A stretch of 64,000 nt of DNA from Kappaphycus alvarezii (taxonomy: Eukaryota; Rhodophyta; Florideophyceae; Gigartinales; Solieriaceae): NCBI GenBank assembly GCA_002205965.3, contig NADL03000122.1, positions 124,001 to 188,000 of the forward strand. The letters are read 5' to 3'. Positions 34,521-45,824 of the stretch are shown here, in pieces. Position 1 is the stretch's first letter; each line of letters opens with the position of its first letter. The notes beneath the pieces were generated by a model. The model was not told where the DNA came from, ran no database searches, and saw only the letters and a program-made list of their open reading frames with translations. Both the position numbers and the translations under genes were made by a program.

Positions 34521-36866
34521 TTCCAAACCTCTCCACCAGCTAATGGGGGGGGAGAACTTGGGGTTCTTTACTGATTAGGTATGCAGGATGGCTATTTTCC
34601 GAAGACTAGGGGGGACAGGTCTGTGTAATGGAGAGTCTGAAAATGAGGCGGAGCCATTGAGGTACTACTTCACAGGGCTGGTGTGAGGCTAGCCGTAAGG
34701 CATGCTGCGTTGGATGAAACCGTCGCCGCAGCGTGTCTTTGTATAAGGACAGATCGCACCCGTTCGAAGGTCTCCATCGCTCGTATGGCGACGTGCCTAG
34801 CCTCGCCTGTGAGCACCACGAATGCGTCCGGGTGTCACCCGCCAAGAGTGGATATCGGCACCGGGATCAGTCGGGACCTGGTATGCGTGGTGATGAAGTC
34901 TTGATACCTCCTGAACTTTGACGCTTTCGCCGCGTTCAGAGATGTGAAGGGGTTGAAGCAACGGGCTCGTGTGTTGGAGGGAGCAAGTGGATTGACGAAT
35001 GTAGTGTCGAAAACATCTGTCCTTCCGGTGCTTCCTATGGCCTTGATGTCTGGCCTCGTGCGGTGTTGGCCATTGGGACGGGGCTCCATGGCCGGGTGTC
35101 GTGCAGCCTTTGCGAAGTCCGACGAGAGGACTGTAACCTGCCGGTCGTGACGCTCGATTCGCTCTCCGCCGCGCAAGCAGTGCATGAGGTGGTTGCCGAA
35201 AATGTCCAGGGTTTTCCGGGCAGCTGCTCCTGGGGCATGGACTGCTGTGGGCGAAGAACGATGCCTGGCTATAATATTGGAGCCAGATGGAGAAAGCTTT
35301 GGGGGGCAATATGTGTCTTAAGGCCCGGGCATGGTGCACAGTATATCCATTGTTTAGCACCGGGGAAGCCCATCGACGAGCGAAAAGCTTGTCTCCTGCC
35401 GTCGCCCGGGGGTATGAACTCTTGAGCCGCTTCGTGAATTGCATCCGTCAGCTTCTTTTGCGAGAGTGGGTTGTTAGAGCAAAGGCGGTGAAAGGAACTA
35501 TCTTCGACGGCGGACATGAGGCAGACCACATCCTATAGGCGTCGGCTGCATCTTTGTATGTGCTCAGCGGTGGTACCGAAGCCGGTAAGACGGAGTGACC
35601 GAGAGTATCAGCAGCGGCCCAAGAAGCGAGGAAAGCGGCGGCGGAAATGTCGTGCGCCGACGTGAGGGCTATCCCCAGCGATGGTTTCTTGGGGTTTAGC
35701 GGTTTCACTGGGAGCTGGAGTTCTTGAAAGGCTCACGGTCGAGGATGCCTCCGGCCAGAGTTTGGACGTATTTCTCGATCATCTCGTCGAAGCACTTGGC
35801 GCCTTTCCCTGTACTAGAATGGAAACGACGCGTAACAAGTAGCTGACCTTGCAGACGCCAGAGCAATTTCGGAGGTGTTGACGGGACACTTGTGTGTCAT
35901 CGAGATCGACAATTGTTGCCAGGGAGTGCTTGAGGGACTCGACGTGTTCTAGAGTCCCGTTGCATGAATGCCGTCGAACCTATGGGGGCGTTTAGAATGC
36001 GATTCCCTTCGCTATACACTTTCTTTAGTCCAGCTCAGTAACGCTCTTGGACGAACGGCGGTGGTGCAGTAGGCCACCAAATCTTGCACTTTGTCATGGA
36101 CAGATGGAGGCCGCGGTCTATAGCATGTGACGACAAGAGGACTTCTACTGCTTTCAGTAGCTGCTTGTGGGTTCCTATGGTATATCCGTCGTCATGATAC
36201 CATAGCTGTAAGAAGCTGCCCTACCTCTCTGATGCCATCCTCGTTAGAGGACAGCAAATCCTGTGTTCTCAAGATGAGAGGATGCAGGACTAGGTCGAAA
36301 AGCAGCCCACCCAGGTTGTCGCCCTGTCGGGTTCCAACCACGCTCCACATGGACTTAAAGCCTACCCATAGATATGCTGGCTCTTCAGCATAGCAATACC
36401 GCACCCATGGTAGAAGCTCGGGGAACAGATCTTTCACAGATTGGAGGAACGAGGATCGGCTGCAGAGGTTGAACGCATTCTTGAGGTCGACAGAGAGCAA
36501 CACATAGTCTGCCCTCTTTCCGAATGCTTGTACCATTCTTCGCGTAGTTTGCACCACGGTGTCAGTCCCGGCTCTTGTCGCTAACCCAACTTGAAGAGGT
36601 TGAAAGTATAGTGCAGCTTTCTTGGACACTCTTCGCTGTAGACAGCTTCCAACGAGCCAACATAGCGTCTCTCCGACCGCAATCGGCCTTGGGGACCCGT
36701 CCTCTTTTGCCAGTGGCGTGAGTGCGGCTCTCGTGATCCACGGAGCAAGTGCAACGGGAGCTCGTCCCTAAATCCCCTGCTAAGCGATTGGACTTATTAC
36801 AGTACAGTACTGTATGCCAATCGTCAGGACTTCGATCCCATACGTCGGTACAGTACTGCACTTCAG

Positions 36867-39233
36867 TCCCATGCCCCCTCACGGTTTGCCTCCGGCGCTA
36901 AAGTTCTCGGTCTCGGATGTCCGCCGTGCCATTCACAGCCTGGATCCTTCAACCGCTCCTGGGGCCGATGGTCTATCCCCAGTGTTCCTGCGAATGCTGC
37001 TTCGCCCGGCAGGTGGGGTCACGCCCGCGAGGGATTGCCTACATGCCCTGACAAAGTTCCTCAACCTCTGTTTGAACAGCGATCTGCCGGCCGCGTGCCG
37101 CCCGTATTTCTGCGGAGGCCGTCTTATTGCGCTGCCGAAGCCAAACGGGGGAATCCGTCCGATTGCGGTTGGGCTTCTCTACCGGCGCCTAATTTCTAGG
37201 CTCGCGGCACACAAAGCCGCCCCCGCCATCCGCTCTTACCTTCTGCCCCATCAGGTCGGGGTAGGCGTCAAGAACGGCATCGATGCAATAATTCATTCTG
37301 TGCGTCGTCTTTCCCAGAGACCCGAGTTCCACGATCACGTCTTGGTCCAGATAGATGCTCGCAACGCTTTCAATTGCATCTCCCGCCAGCGCATTCTGGA
37401 AGCCGTACAGACACATGCCCCAGGCCTCGCACGGTGGGTACACTCTTGTTACGATGCTCCTACAGAGCTTGCTTTCGGACCCTACTATGTCCGTAGTTCA
37501 GAGGGCACTCAGCAAGGTGATCCCCTCGGTCCCTTGCTCTTTGCCCTGGCTCTCCATCCGCTCTTGCTATCGTTACAGGAGAAGTTCTCACCTGCCCTGA
37601 ACGCTTGGTACGCAGATGACGGTAACATTGTTCTTCTCCTCGATCCAAGCCGCTGCTGCCATCCGTTTCATCCAGCTTGAAGGAGGTCCACTAGGGTTCC
37701 AGCTCAACCTTGCCAAGACCCAAGTTTACGGCTTCTCCCCTTCCCACTTCCCTTTGGCACTTCCTTGCCCCTTTTCAACCCCCCTGGTTTTATCGTGCTG
37801 GGATCCCCGATTGGCTCGGACGCTTTTGTTTCCCAATTTTTCGCAGGCCGCCAAAACGAAGTTGACCGCATCTTCCAATCCCTTCGAGACTTGGATGATG
37901 CTCAAATTGGCTTTCCACTTACACCGCTTCTGCGCGAACGCCTCCAAGGTCATGCACTTGCTGCGTACGCTTCCCTCCACTCAATCTGCGGTTCTCGCCG
38001 CTAGCTTCGATCAGAAGCAGAGGGAAGCGTTCCACCAATTGCAGCTGCCCTGTCCAGAGCGAGCCTGGCTCCAAGCCTCTCTCCCCTTCTCAATGGGCGG
38101 TCTAGGTCTCCTGCAAACTTCAGACATTACCGAGGCTGCATACGCAGCATCTGTAATTGATTCTTTTCGACTTATCTCCGACCTGCTTACCCTTTCCCAA
38201 GACCGCCACTTGGAAGAGATCCCTCGGTCTGCCATCTCGCTCTTATCCTCCGCCACCGCAGCTGTCTTCGTCGCTTACAGCTACGGCTCTTTTCGAGCGT
38301 TGTTCATCGCCGGTCCCCGGCGAAAGGCTCCAGTCTGCGCTCACAACTGAACTCATGCTATCGAAGTCCGATAGCTTGTTCTCGTCCGCGGCAGCCCACG
38401 ACCGAGCACGGCTCCTCTCCGTGCGCACATCCTCCGCATCGTCTGTTTTCTCTTCGCTTCCTCACCCCCACGCGGTACGTACATGTCCTCTTCCGCCTGG
38501 AAAGTCGCTCTGGCTCTACGTCTCGCATCGCGCTATTCCCTGGATCTACTCGCTGTCCGGTCTGCTCCCGCCGCTCGGCCGACATCGCACCCGTCTTAGA
38601 TCCAAGTGGTCAACACGCGTTGACCTGCAAAATACGAAGACGGAATGACTCGTCGTCACCACATCCTCCGCAACGTTCTTGCCCGCTACTGCAAGGAAGT
38701 TGGGATCGTCGCCTCGTCGAACATCCGCTCCTCCACCAGGTTCCCGACTCATCTGGGCATTCGGAGTCCCCCGTGCTACGAATGGATATTTACATACCCG
38801 CTGCATACGGGCTTCACAGTACCGATATAGCCGTCGACGTTACTGTTGCCCACCCTCCGCACGCCGCCACATTTCGCCAAGTACGGTTACTGCCGGCGCC
38901 GCCGCGACACTCGCAGAGCGCGAGAAACATCGTCATTACGGCACTTACTGCAACCGAAACGATATCCTCCTCTCCCCCGTCGGGATTGATATCTATGGCG
39001 CCTTGGGCGACGACGGTAAGGCTTTTTTCCGCCGCCTTGCTTCCTTCGCTGCTTCCCGTCGCGGTTCCTCCCTCAACAGGAGCTCCGCGACTTCGTTACC
39101 CGTTTTTGCATTTAGTCTCCAAATAATGCAGGCGCGACAAGTTTCTACCCGCCGCCCGCATCCGTAGTTAATTCATAAATATACCCTCGCACGCCTCTGT
39201 GCGACATTGTATGACAAATAAAGATCTACCACC
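36867..39233 (+). mobile_element. Family A LINE, first and longest unit of the array
   Basis: This 2,367-bp unit is preceded by ACTTCAG (36,860-36,866). It starts before the RT fingers (LKFSVSDVRRAIHSLD, PSTAPGADGLSP) and keeps KPNGGIRPIAVG, QIDARNAFNCISR, TQQGDPLGP and YADDGNIV. The linker, knuckle and RLE follow, ending at about 39,167, and the UTR closes with TCTACCACC. The RT frame is open to 37,680. Several one-base shifts then occur near 37,640, 37,910, 38,250 and 38,470-38,630. It is 5-prime truncated, with no zinc-finger N-terminus. Confidence 0.88.
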
Positions 39234-39240
39234 ACTTCAG

Positions 39241-40159
39241 TCCCCGGCGAAAGGCTCCAGTCTGCGATCACAACTGAACTCATGCTATCGAAGTCCGATA
39301 GCTTGTTCTCGTCCGCGGCAGCCCACGACCGAGCACGGCTCCTCTCCGTGCGCACATCCTCCGCATCGTCTGTTTTCTCTTCGCTTCCTCACCCCCACCG
39401 CGGTACGTACATGTCCTCTTCCGCCTGGAAAGTCGCTCTGGCTCTACGTCTCGGCATCGCGCTATTCCCTGGATCTACTCGCTGTCCGGTCTGCTCCCGC
39501 CGCTCGGCCGACATCGCACCCGTCTTAGATCCAAGTGGTCAACACGCGTTGACCTGCAAATACGAAGACGGAATGACTCGTCGTCACCACATCCTCCGCA
39601 ACGTTCTTGCCCGTACTGCAAGGAAGTTGGGATCGTCGCCCCTCCGTCGAACATCCGCTCCTCCACCAGGTTCCCGACTCATCTGGGCATTCGGAGTCCC
39701 CGTGCTACGAATGGATATTTACATACCCGCTGCATACGGGCTTCACAGTACCGATATAGCCGTCGACGTTACTGTTGCCACCCCTCCGCCGCCGCCACAT
39801 TTCGCCAAGTACGGTTACTGCCGGCGCCGCCGCGACACTCGCAGAGCGCGAGAAACATCGTCATTACGGCACTTACTGCAACCGAAACGATATCCTCCTC
39901 TCCCCCGTCGGGATTGATATCTATGGCGCCTTGGGCGACGACGGTAAGGCTTTTTTCCGCCGCCTTGCTTCCTTCGCTGCTTCCCGTCGCGGTTCCTCCC
40001 CTCAACAGGAGCTCCGCGACTTCGTTACCCGTTTTGCATTTAGTCTCCAAATAATGCAGGCGCGACAAGTTTCTACCCGCCGCCCGCATCCGTAGTTAAT
40101 TCATAAATACCCCCGCACGCCTCTGTGCGACATTGTATGACAAATAAAGATCTACCACC
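39241..40159 (+). mobile_element. Family A tandem unit 2 (RLE part only)
   Basis: This 919-bp unit runs from TCCCCGGCG to TCTACCACC. It covers the segment from just before the knuckle to the 3-prime end. A 211-residue frame (39,282-39,917) contains CPVCSRRSADIAPVLDPSG, and single-base shifts occur near 39,610-39,780. ACTTCAG lies on both sides. Confidence 0.85.
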
Positions 40160-40166
40160 ACTTCAG

Positions 40167-41079
40167 TCCCCGGCGAAAGGCTCAGTCTGCGATCACAACT
40201 GAACTCATGCTATCGAAGTCCGATAGCTTGTTCTCGTCCGCGGCACCCACGACGAGCACGGCTCCTCTCCGTGCGCACATCCTCCGCATCGTCTGTTTTC
40301 TCTTCGCTTCCTCACCCCCACCGCGGTACGTACATGTCCTCTTCCGCCTGGAAAGTCGCTCTGGCTCTACGTCTCGGCATCGCGCTATTCCCTGGATCTA
40401 CTCGCTGTCCGGTCTGCTCCCGCCGCTCGGCCGACATCGCACCCGTCTTAGATAAGTGGTCACACGCGTTGACCTGCAAATACGAAGACGGAATGACTCG
40501 TCGTCACCACATCCTCCCGCAACGTTCTTGCCCGCTACTGCAAGGAAGTTGGGATCGTCGCCCTCGTCGAACATCCGCTCCTCCACCAGGTTCCCGACTC
40601 ATCTGGGCATTCGGAGTCCCCCGTGCTACGAATGGATATTTACATACCCGCTGCATACGGGCTTCACATACCGATATAGCCCGTCGACGTTTACTGTTGC
40701 CCACCCTCCGCACGCCGCCACATTTCGCCAAGTACGGTTACTGCCGGCGCCGCCGCGACACTCGCAGAGCGCGAGAAACATCGTCATTACGGCACTTACT
40801 GCAACCGAAACGATATCCTCCTCTCCCCCGTCGGGATTGATATCTATGGCGCCTTGGGCGACGACGGTAAGGCTTTTCCGCCGCCTTGCTTCCTTCGCTG
40901 CTTCCCGTCGCGGTTCCTCCCTCAACAGGAGCCTCCGCGACTTCGTTACCCGTTTTGCATTTAGTCTCCAAATAATGCAGGCGCGACAAGTTTCTACCCG
41001 CGCCCGCATCCGTAGTTAATTCATAAATACCCTCCGCACGCCTTGTGCGACATTGTATGACAAATAAAGATCTACCACC
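40167..41079 (+). mobile_element. Family A tandem unit 3
   Basis: This 913-bp unit has the same ends as unit 2. It has the most single-base losses of the array, which break the RLE frame repeatedly. It is flanked by ACTTCAG at 40,160-40,166 and 41,080-41,086. Confidence 0.85.
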
Positions 41080-41086
41080 ACTTCAG

Positions 41087-42008
41087 TCCCGGCGAAAGGC
41101 TCCAGTCTGCGATCACAACTGAACTCATGCTATCGAAGTCCGATAGCTTGGTTCTCGTCCGCGGCAGCCCACGACCGAGCACGGCTCCTCTCCGTGCGCA
41201 CATCCTCCGCATCGTCTGTTTTCTCTTCGCTTCCTCACCCCCACCGCGGTACGTACATGTCCTCTTCCGCCTGGAAAGTCGCTCTGGCTCTACGTCTCGG
41301 CATCGCGCTATTCCCTGGATCTAACTCGCTGTCCGGTCTGCTCCCGCCGCTCGCCGACATCGCACCCGTCTTAGATCCAAGTGGTCAACACGCGTTGACC
41401 TGCAAATACGAAGACGGAATGACTCGTCGTCACCACATCCTCCGCAACGTTCTTGCCCGCTACTGCAAGGAAGTTGGGATCGTCGCCCTCGTCGAACATC
41501 CGCTCCTCCACCAGGTTCCCGACTCATCTGGGCATTCGGAGTCCCCCGTGCTACGAATGGATATTTACATACCCGCTGCATACGGGCTTCACAGTACCGA
41601 TATAGCCGTCGACGTTACTGTTGCCCACCCCTCCGCACGCCGCCACATTTCGCCAAGTACGGTTACTGCCGGCGCCGCCGCGACACTCGCAGAGCGCGAG
41701 AAACATCGTCATTACGGCACTTACTGCAACCGAAACGATATCCTCCTCTCCCCCGTCGGGATTGATATCTATGGCGCCTTGGGCGACGACGGTAAGGCTT
41801 TTTTCCGCCGCCTTGCTTCCTTCGCTGCTTCCCGTCGCGGTTCCTCCCCTCAACAGGAGCTCCGCGACTTCGTTACCCGTTTTGCATTTAGTCTCCAAAT
41901 AATGCAGGCGCGACAAGTTTCTACCCGCCGCCCGCATCCGTAGTTAATTCATAAATACCCTCCGCACGCCTCTGTGCGACATTGTATGACAAATAAAGAT
42001 CTACCACC
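41087..42008 (+). mobile_element. Family A tandem unit 4
   Basis: This 922-bp unit keeps a 249-residue open frame (41,194-41,943) from the linker through the knuckle and RLE core (DIYIPAAYGLHSTDIAVDV) to the natural stop. It has no RT and no obvious promoter, so expression is not implied. Confidence 0.85.
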
Positions 42009-42015
42009 ACTTCAG

Positions 42016-42936
42016 TCCCCGGCGAAAGGCTCCAGTCTGCGATCACAACTGAACTCATGCTATCGAAGTCCGATAGCTTGTTCTCGTCCGCGGCAGCCCA
42101 CGACCGAGCACGGCTCCTCTCCGTGCGCACATCCTCCGCATCGTCTGTTTTCTCTTCGCTTCCTCACCCCCACCGCGGTACGTACATGTCCTCTTCCGCC
42201 TGGAAAGTCGCTCTGGCTCTACGTCTCGGCATCGCGCTATTCCCTGGATCTACTCGCTGTCCGGTCTGCTCCCGCCGCTCGGCCGACATCGCACCCGTCT
42301 TAGATCCAAGTGGTCAACACGCGTTGACCTGCAAATACGAAGACGGAATGACTCGTCGTCACCACATCCTCCGCAACGTTCTTGCCCGCTACTGCAAGGA
42401 AGTTGGGATCGTCGCCCTCGTCGAACATCCGCTCCTCCACCAGGTTCCCGACTCATCTGGGCATTCGGAGTCCCCGTGCTACGAATGGATATTTACATAC
42501 CCGCTGCATACGGGCTTCACAGTACCGATATAGCCGTCGACGTTACTGTTGCCCACCCCTCCGCACGCCGCCACATTTCGCCAAGTACGGTTACTGCCGG
42601 CGCCGCCGCGACACTCGCAGAGCGCGAGAAACATCGTCATTACGGCACTTACTGCAACCGAAACGATATCCTCCTCTCCCCCGTCGGGATTGATATCTAT
42701 GGCGCCTTGGGCGACGACGGTAAGGCTTTTCCGCCGCCTTGCTTCCTTCGCTGCTTCCCGTCGCGGTTCCTCCCCTCAACAGGAGCTCCGCGACTTCGTT
42801 ACCCGTTTTGCATTTAGTCTCCAAATAATGCAGGCGCGACAAGTTTCTACCCGCCGCCCGCATCCGTAGTTAATTTATGAATATCCTCCGCACGCCTCTG
42901 TGCAACATTGTACGACAAATAAAGATCTACCACCCC
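42016..42936 (+). mobile_element. Family A tandem unit 5, hybrid 3-prime end
   Basis: This 921-bp unit has a body like units 1-4. Its last 70 bases (TTAATTTATGAATATCCTCC, GTGCAACATTGTACGAC, CCACCCC) are those of the single A copy at 7,416-8,341, not those of the other units. It is followed by ACTTCAG (42,937-42,943), where the C UTR resumes. Confidence 0.85.
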
Positions 42937-43694
42937 ACTTCAGACCTCCTCATGTGGTACTGTAATTGTCCATAGGGGTCGACTCTTAGAGGCCAGGTGG
43001 TGTTGGTCAGCAACTAGCAATGCAAAACCAAAACAAAAGAAAAGTTTGACAATTGTTGAAAATTTGAGATCTCCACCAAATCTCGAATGTTGGCGGGGTT
43101 AGGGTGAGCTCACTTCATGGCGTGGGTGGGTGGGTGACTTGGGAGCGAGTTAGGGACGATCAGGATGAAAGAATCGTTACCAGCGATGACAGGGGGGTTG
43201 GAAGGCGGTGCATGGAGTGGATTTGCTGAGAAGTACACTGGTACTTGAAGATCGGTCGAGAACATCTTAAAAGAATAAAACACCCAAACGTTTTCCCTAG
43301 AAGATCGCTGCAGTACCCCCTTCTCGATAAGAACTGGTGCAGTGCACGCAAGAACTTAAGCGCCTCTGTCAGTCGTGAACAGGTGTCGCGTGTTATCGTG
43401 GATGGTGCTGCAGATTTCCACAGCAGTCTCGGTGAGACCCAGGGGATAAGCCGTATCATAATGTATTGTGCAGATGCCGTTATTCGCACAAGAATTTATC
43501 AGCCCATAAGCTGCATTTGTGGTTCTCAGTGGCTATGGCAATTACAATATGTTGTGTACCCCACTGCACGTGGCTGGCTGACGTTCATCATCCAGTTTTT
43601 AACTGAACACGGTAACGATTGAGGGAAAGGTTTGGGTGGTTTTACTCATGGAAGATGTAACGATTGAGTAAAGAAAATTCAACATTACAGAAAC

Positions 43695-44297
43695 GGTGGT
43701 AGATCTTTATTTGTCATACAATGTCGCACAGAGGCGTGCGGAGGGTATTTATAAATTAACTACGGATGCGGGCGGCGGGTAGAAACTTGTCGCGCCTGCA
43801 TTATTTGGAGACTAAATGCAAAACGGGTAACGAAGTCGCGGAGCTCCTGTTGAGGGGAGGAACCGCGACGAGAAGCAGCGAAGGAAGCAAGGCGGCGGAA
43901 AAAAGCCTTACCGTCGTCGCCCAAGGCGCCATAGATATCAATCCCGACGGGGGAGAGGAGGATATCGTTTCGGTTGCAGTAAGTGCCGTAATGACGATGT
44001 TTCTCGCGCTCTGCGAGTGTCGCGGCGGCGCCGGCAGTAACCGTACTTGGCGAAATGTGGCGGCGTGCGGAGGGGTGGGCAACAGTAACGTCGACGGCTA
44101 TATCGGTACTGTGAAGCCCGTATGCAGCGGGTATGTAGATATCCATTCGTAGCACGGGGGACTCCGAATGCCCAGATGAGTCGGGAACCTGGTGGAGGAG
44201 CGGATGTTCGACGAGGGCGACGATCCCAACTTCCTTGCAGTAGCGGGCAAGAACGTTGCGGAGGATGTGGTGACGACGAGTCATCCCGTCTTCGTAT
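43695..44297 (-). mobile_element. Family A LINE, short minus-strand insert
   Basis: This 603-bp insert is flanked by TTACAGAAAC (43,685-43,694 and 44,298-44,307). The empty site is at about 9,087-9,096 in copy 1. It contains the RLE end (MTRRHHILRNVLARYCKE to RRPHP) in one open frame (44,284-43,760) and the UTR ending TCTACCACC. It is a young insertion. Confidence 0.88.
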
Positions 44298-44746
44298 TTA
44301 CAGAAACACCAGCGGGACGGTCAAACTTTACGGTGTTAATATTAAGGGTCCAGTGCAGGAACCGACAGTACAGAACTGTACAGTACAGAACTGTACAGTA
44401 CTGCACTGTCTCTCTGGTGTTCCTTAAATTAGGTTACTTTTGAGTTATGGCCTTCAAAAAAAGTTCCTTGCGTGGCGAATAATAAGAATAATAATGAAAA
44501 ATATAAAAATGTGTTGTTCCTCTGGAGAATAAAAAAGAAAATCCGAGATAATGATCAACCAGCGCAAAATTCTGCGCGGTTTAACTCCAATAGGTCAAGC
44601 CGGGGCCGTACGGCCCCCTCGCAATGCATTTTAGTAATAAAAGGACACCATTCTCTCATGATTGCCACGTGGAACGAAGGTAAATTACAAGATGAAATGC
44701 TGCACATGTGGCAATCGGGGGAAAATTTTGGGTAATTTATTATTTG

Positions 44747-44885
44747 ACAACCGACCATATTTTTCAAATATTAAATCACCCCACATTTTCCCCCGTTATT
44801 TGAAAAGGGGAAATTTGGGGTTATTATTATTTGAAAAGGGGACTATTTTGGGTTATTTTAATCTTGGGAAGATGTGGTCGGTTGT
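44747..44885. repeat. Foldback/MITE-like element (copy 2)
   Basis: This is the duplicate of 9,538-9,674, with the same inverted ends ACAACCGACCA and TGGTCGGTTGT. The 44,308-44,746 stretch before it, and 45,060-45,820 after it, show no recognisable gene, as in copy 1. Confidence 0.5.
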
Positions 44886-45824
44886 ATACAACCGTGACCA
44901 CAAGATCCACACCGCTTGTGCGTTGTGCGGGATAAGTCGTCACTGATGGGTAACACTAAATACTAATCCTTACAGGGCCGGGTCAATGCCAGCGAGCAGG
45001 TATGCCGCTTTAGACATGACGGCCGCAGCCGTTATTTGGAAAGTTGTCATTTCCTGTGGCAATGATGGTACAGGGACACTCATACTAGGCTTATACCAGC
45101 GCCTCGGCTTTTCTAACTCTTTGCCCCTTACTGACCTCCCCAAGTTCTGTTTTCACTCATGTCGACGCCCGCGCTGCACTTGACGCGGGCTCTGGACCGA
45201 TGTCCGTTTGCTTGTCTTTACGACTGCACAACTATGGCTCCAGATCTCTCGCTGCACCGTTGTTTTCGATGCCTATTTCGAGTGGATTGTCGTCCCGCGC
45301 CCTCAGTGCGAGTGGGACGACCTGGAAATGAGTGTAAGGACGGCTCTTTCACTCGAACAGGGTCTACAAAGTGCGCTATGCCCATCGTTTTTCAACCAAC
45401 TGTCCTTTTTACATTCCTCAAAGGTACGTGATCTGCGCAGCCATGTGAGTCTGTCACCAATATCGTTTGTCCGGAGTTTTCTTTGTGGCGGGTGCCGTCG
45501 TCTATTAGCGGATCAGTGTTACACTAGGAGTTTTTCAAGCTGTAATTATCTCATATTTAGATGGTGGGATTTTCTTCTGATCCACCCTTTTTGTTGGAGT
45601 GGGTGCATGGTTCAGCCGTCGCCTGGAGACGTCTTTTAGTCTAGTCTAGCCCACCTCCTGCATGGTGCAGGTTTGTGACACATTAAAAGATCTCCCTTAC
45701 CAACTGGAATCGCCGAGCTTAGAAGATATTCGTCTACACTTGTTTACTTTCCGCATCGATCAGCTAGTGCACACTCTAGAGAAAGAATATACAAATATCA
45801 TCTTCTCTGTAACAATAATTATAA

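Larger units (their letters stand above)
36860..42943 (+). repeat. Tandem array of five family A units joined by ACTTCAG
   Basis: Every junction reads TCTACCACC, ACTTCAG, TCCCCGGCG (at 39,234, 40,160, 41,080 and 42,009). Units 2-5 share one 5-prime breakpoint, which is also that of the single copy at 7,416. A shared breakpoint points to duplication of a unit plus its target repeat, not to independent insertions. Confidence 0.88.
34545..43255 (-). mobile_element. Family C LINE, internally deleted, carrying the A array (copy 2)
   Basis: This is the duplicate of 5,095-8,655. RT is at 36,760-36,190 (VDLKNAFNLCSR, RQGDNLGG, YHDDGY) and RLE at 35,400-34,800 (PDIKAIG, DTTFVNPLAP, VPISTLGG). The 5-prime UTR palindromes are at 36,783-36,860. 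The UTR is split by five tandem A units (36,867-42,936) and resumes at 42,937-about 43,255. Frame breaks are at least as many as in copy 1. Confidence 0.75.

Noticed and set aside
39241-42936. Four independent insertions of family A into one target
   Set aside because: Identical 5-prime truncation points in all units make local amplification far more likely than repeated independent truncation at one base.
43245-43622. 125-residue plus frame present identically in both duplication copies
   Set aside because: Identity reflects the recent duplication, not selection. No domain was recognised, and the frame starts inside a C 5-prime-UTR fragment.
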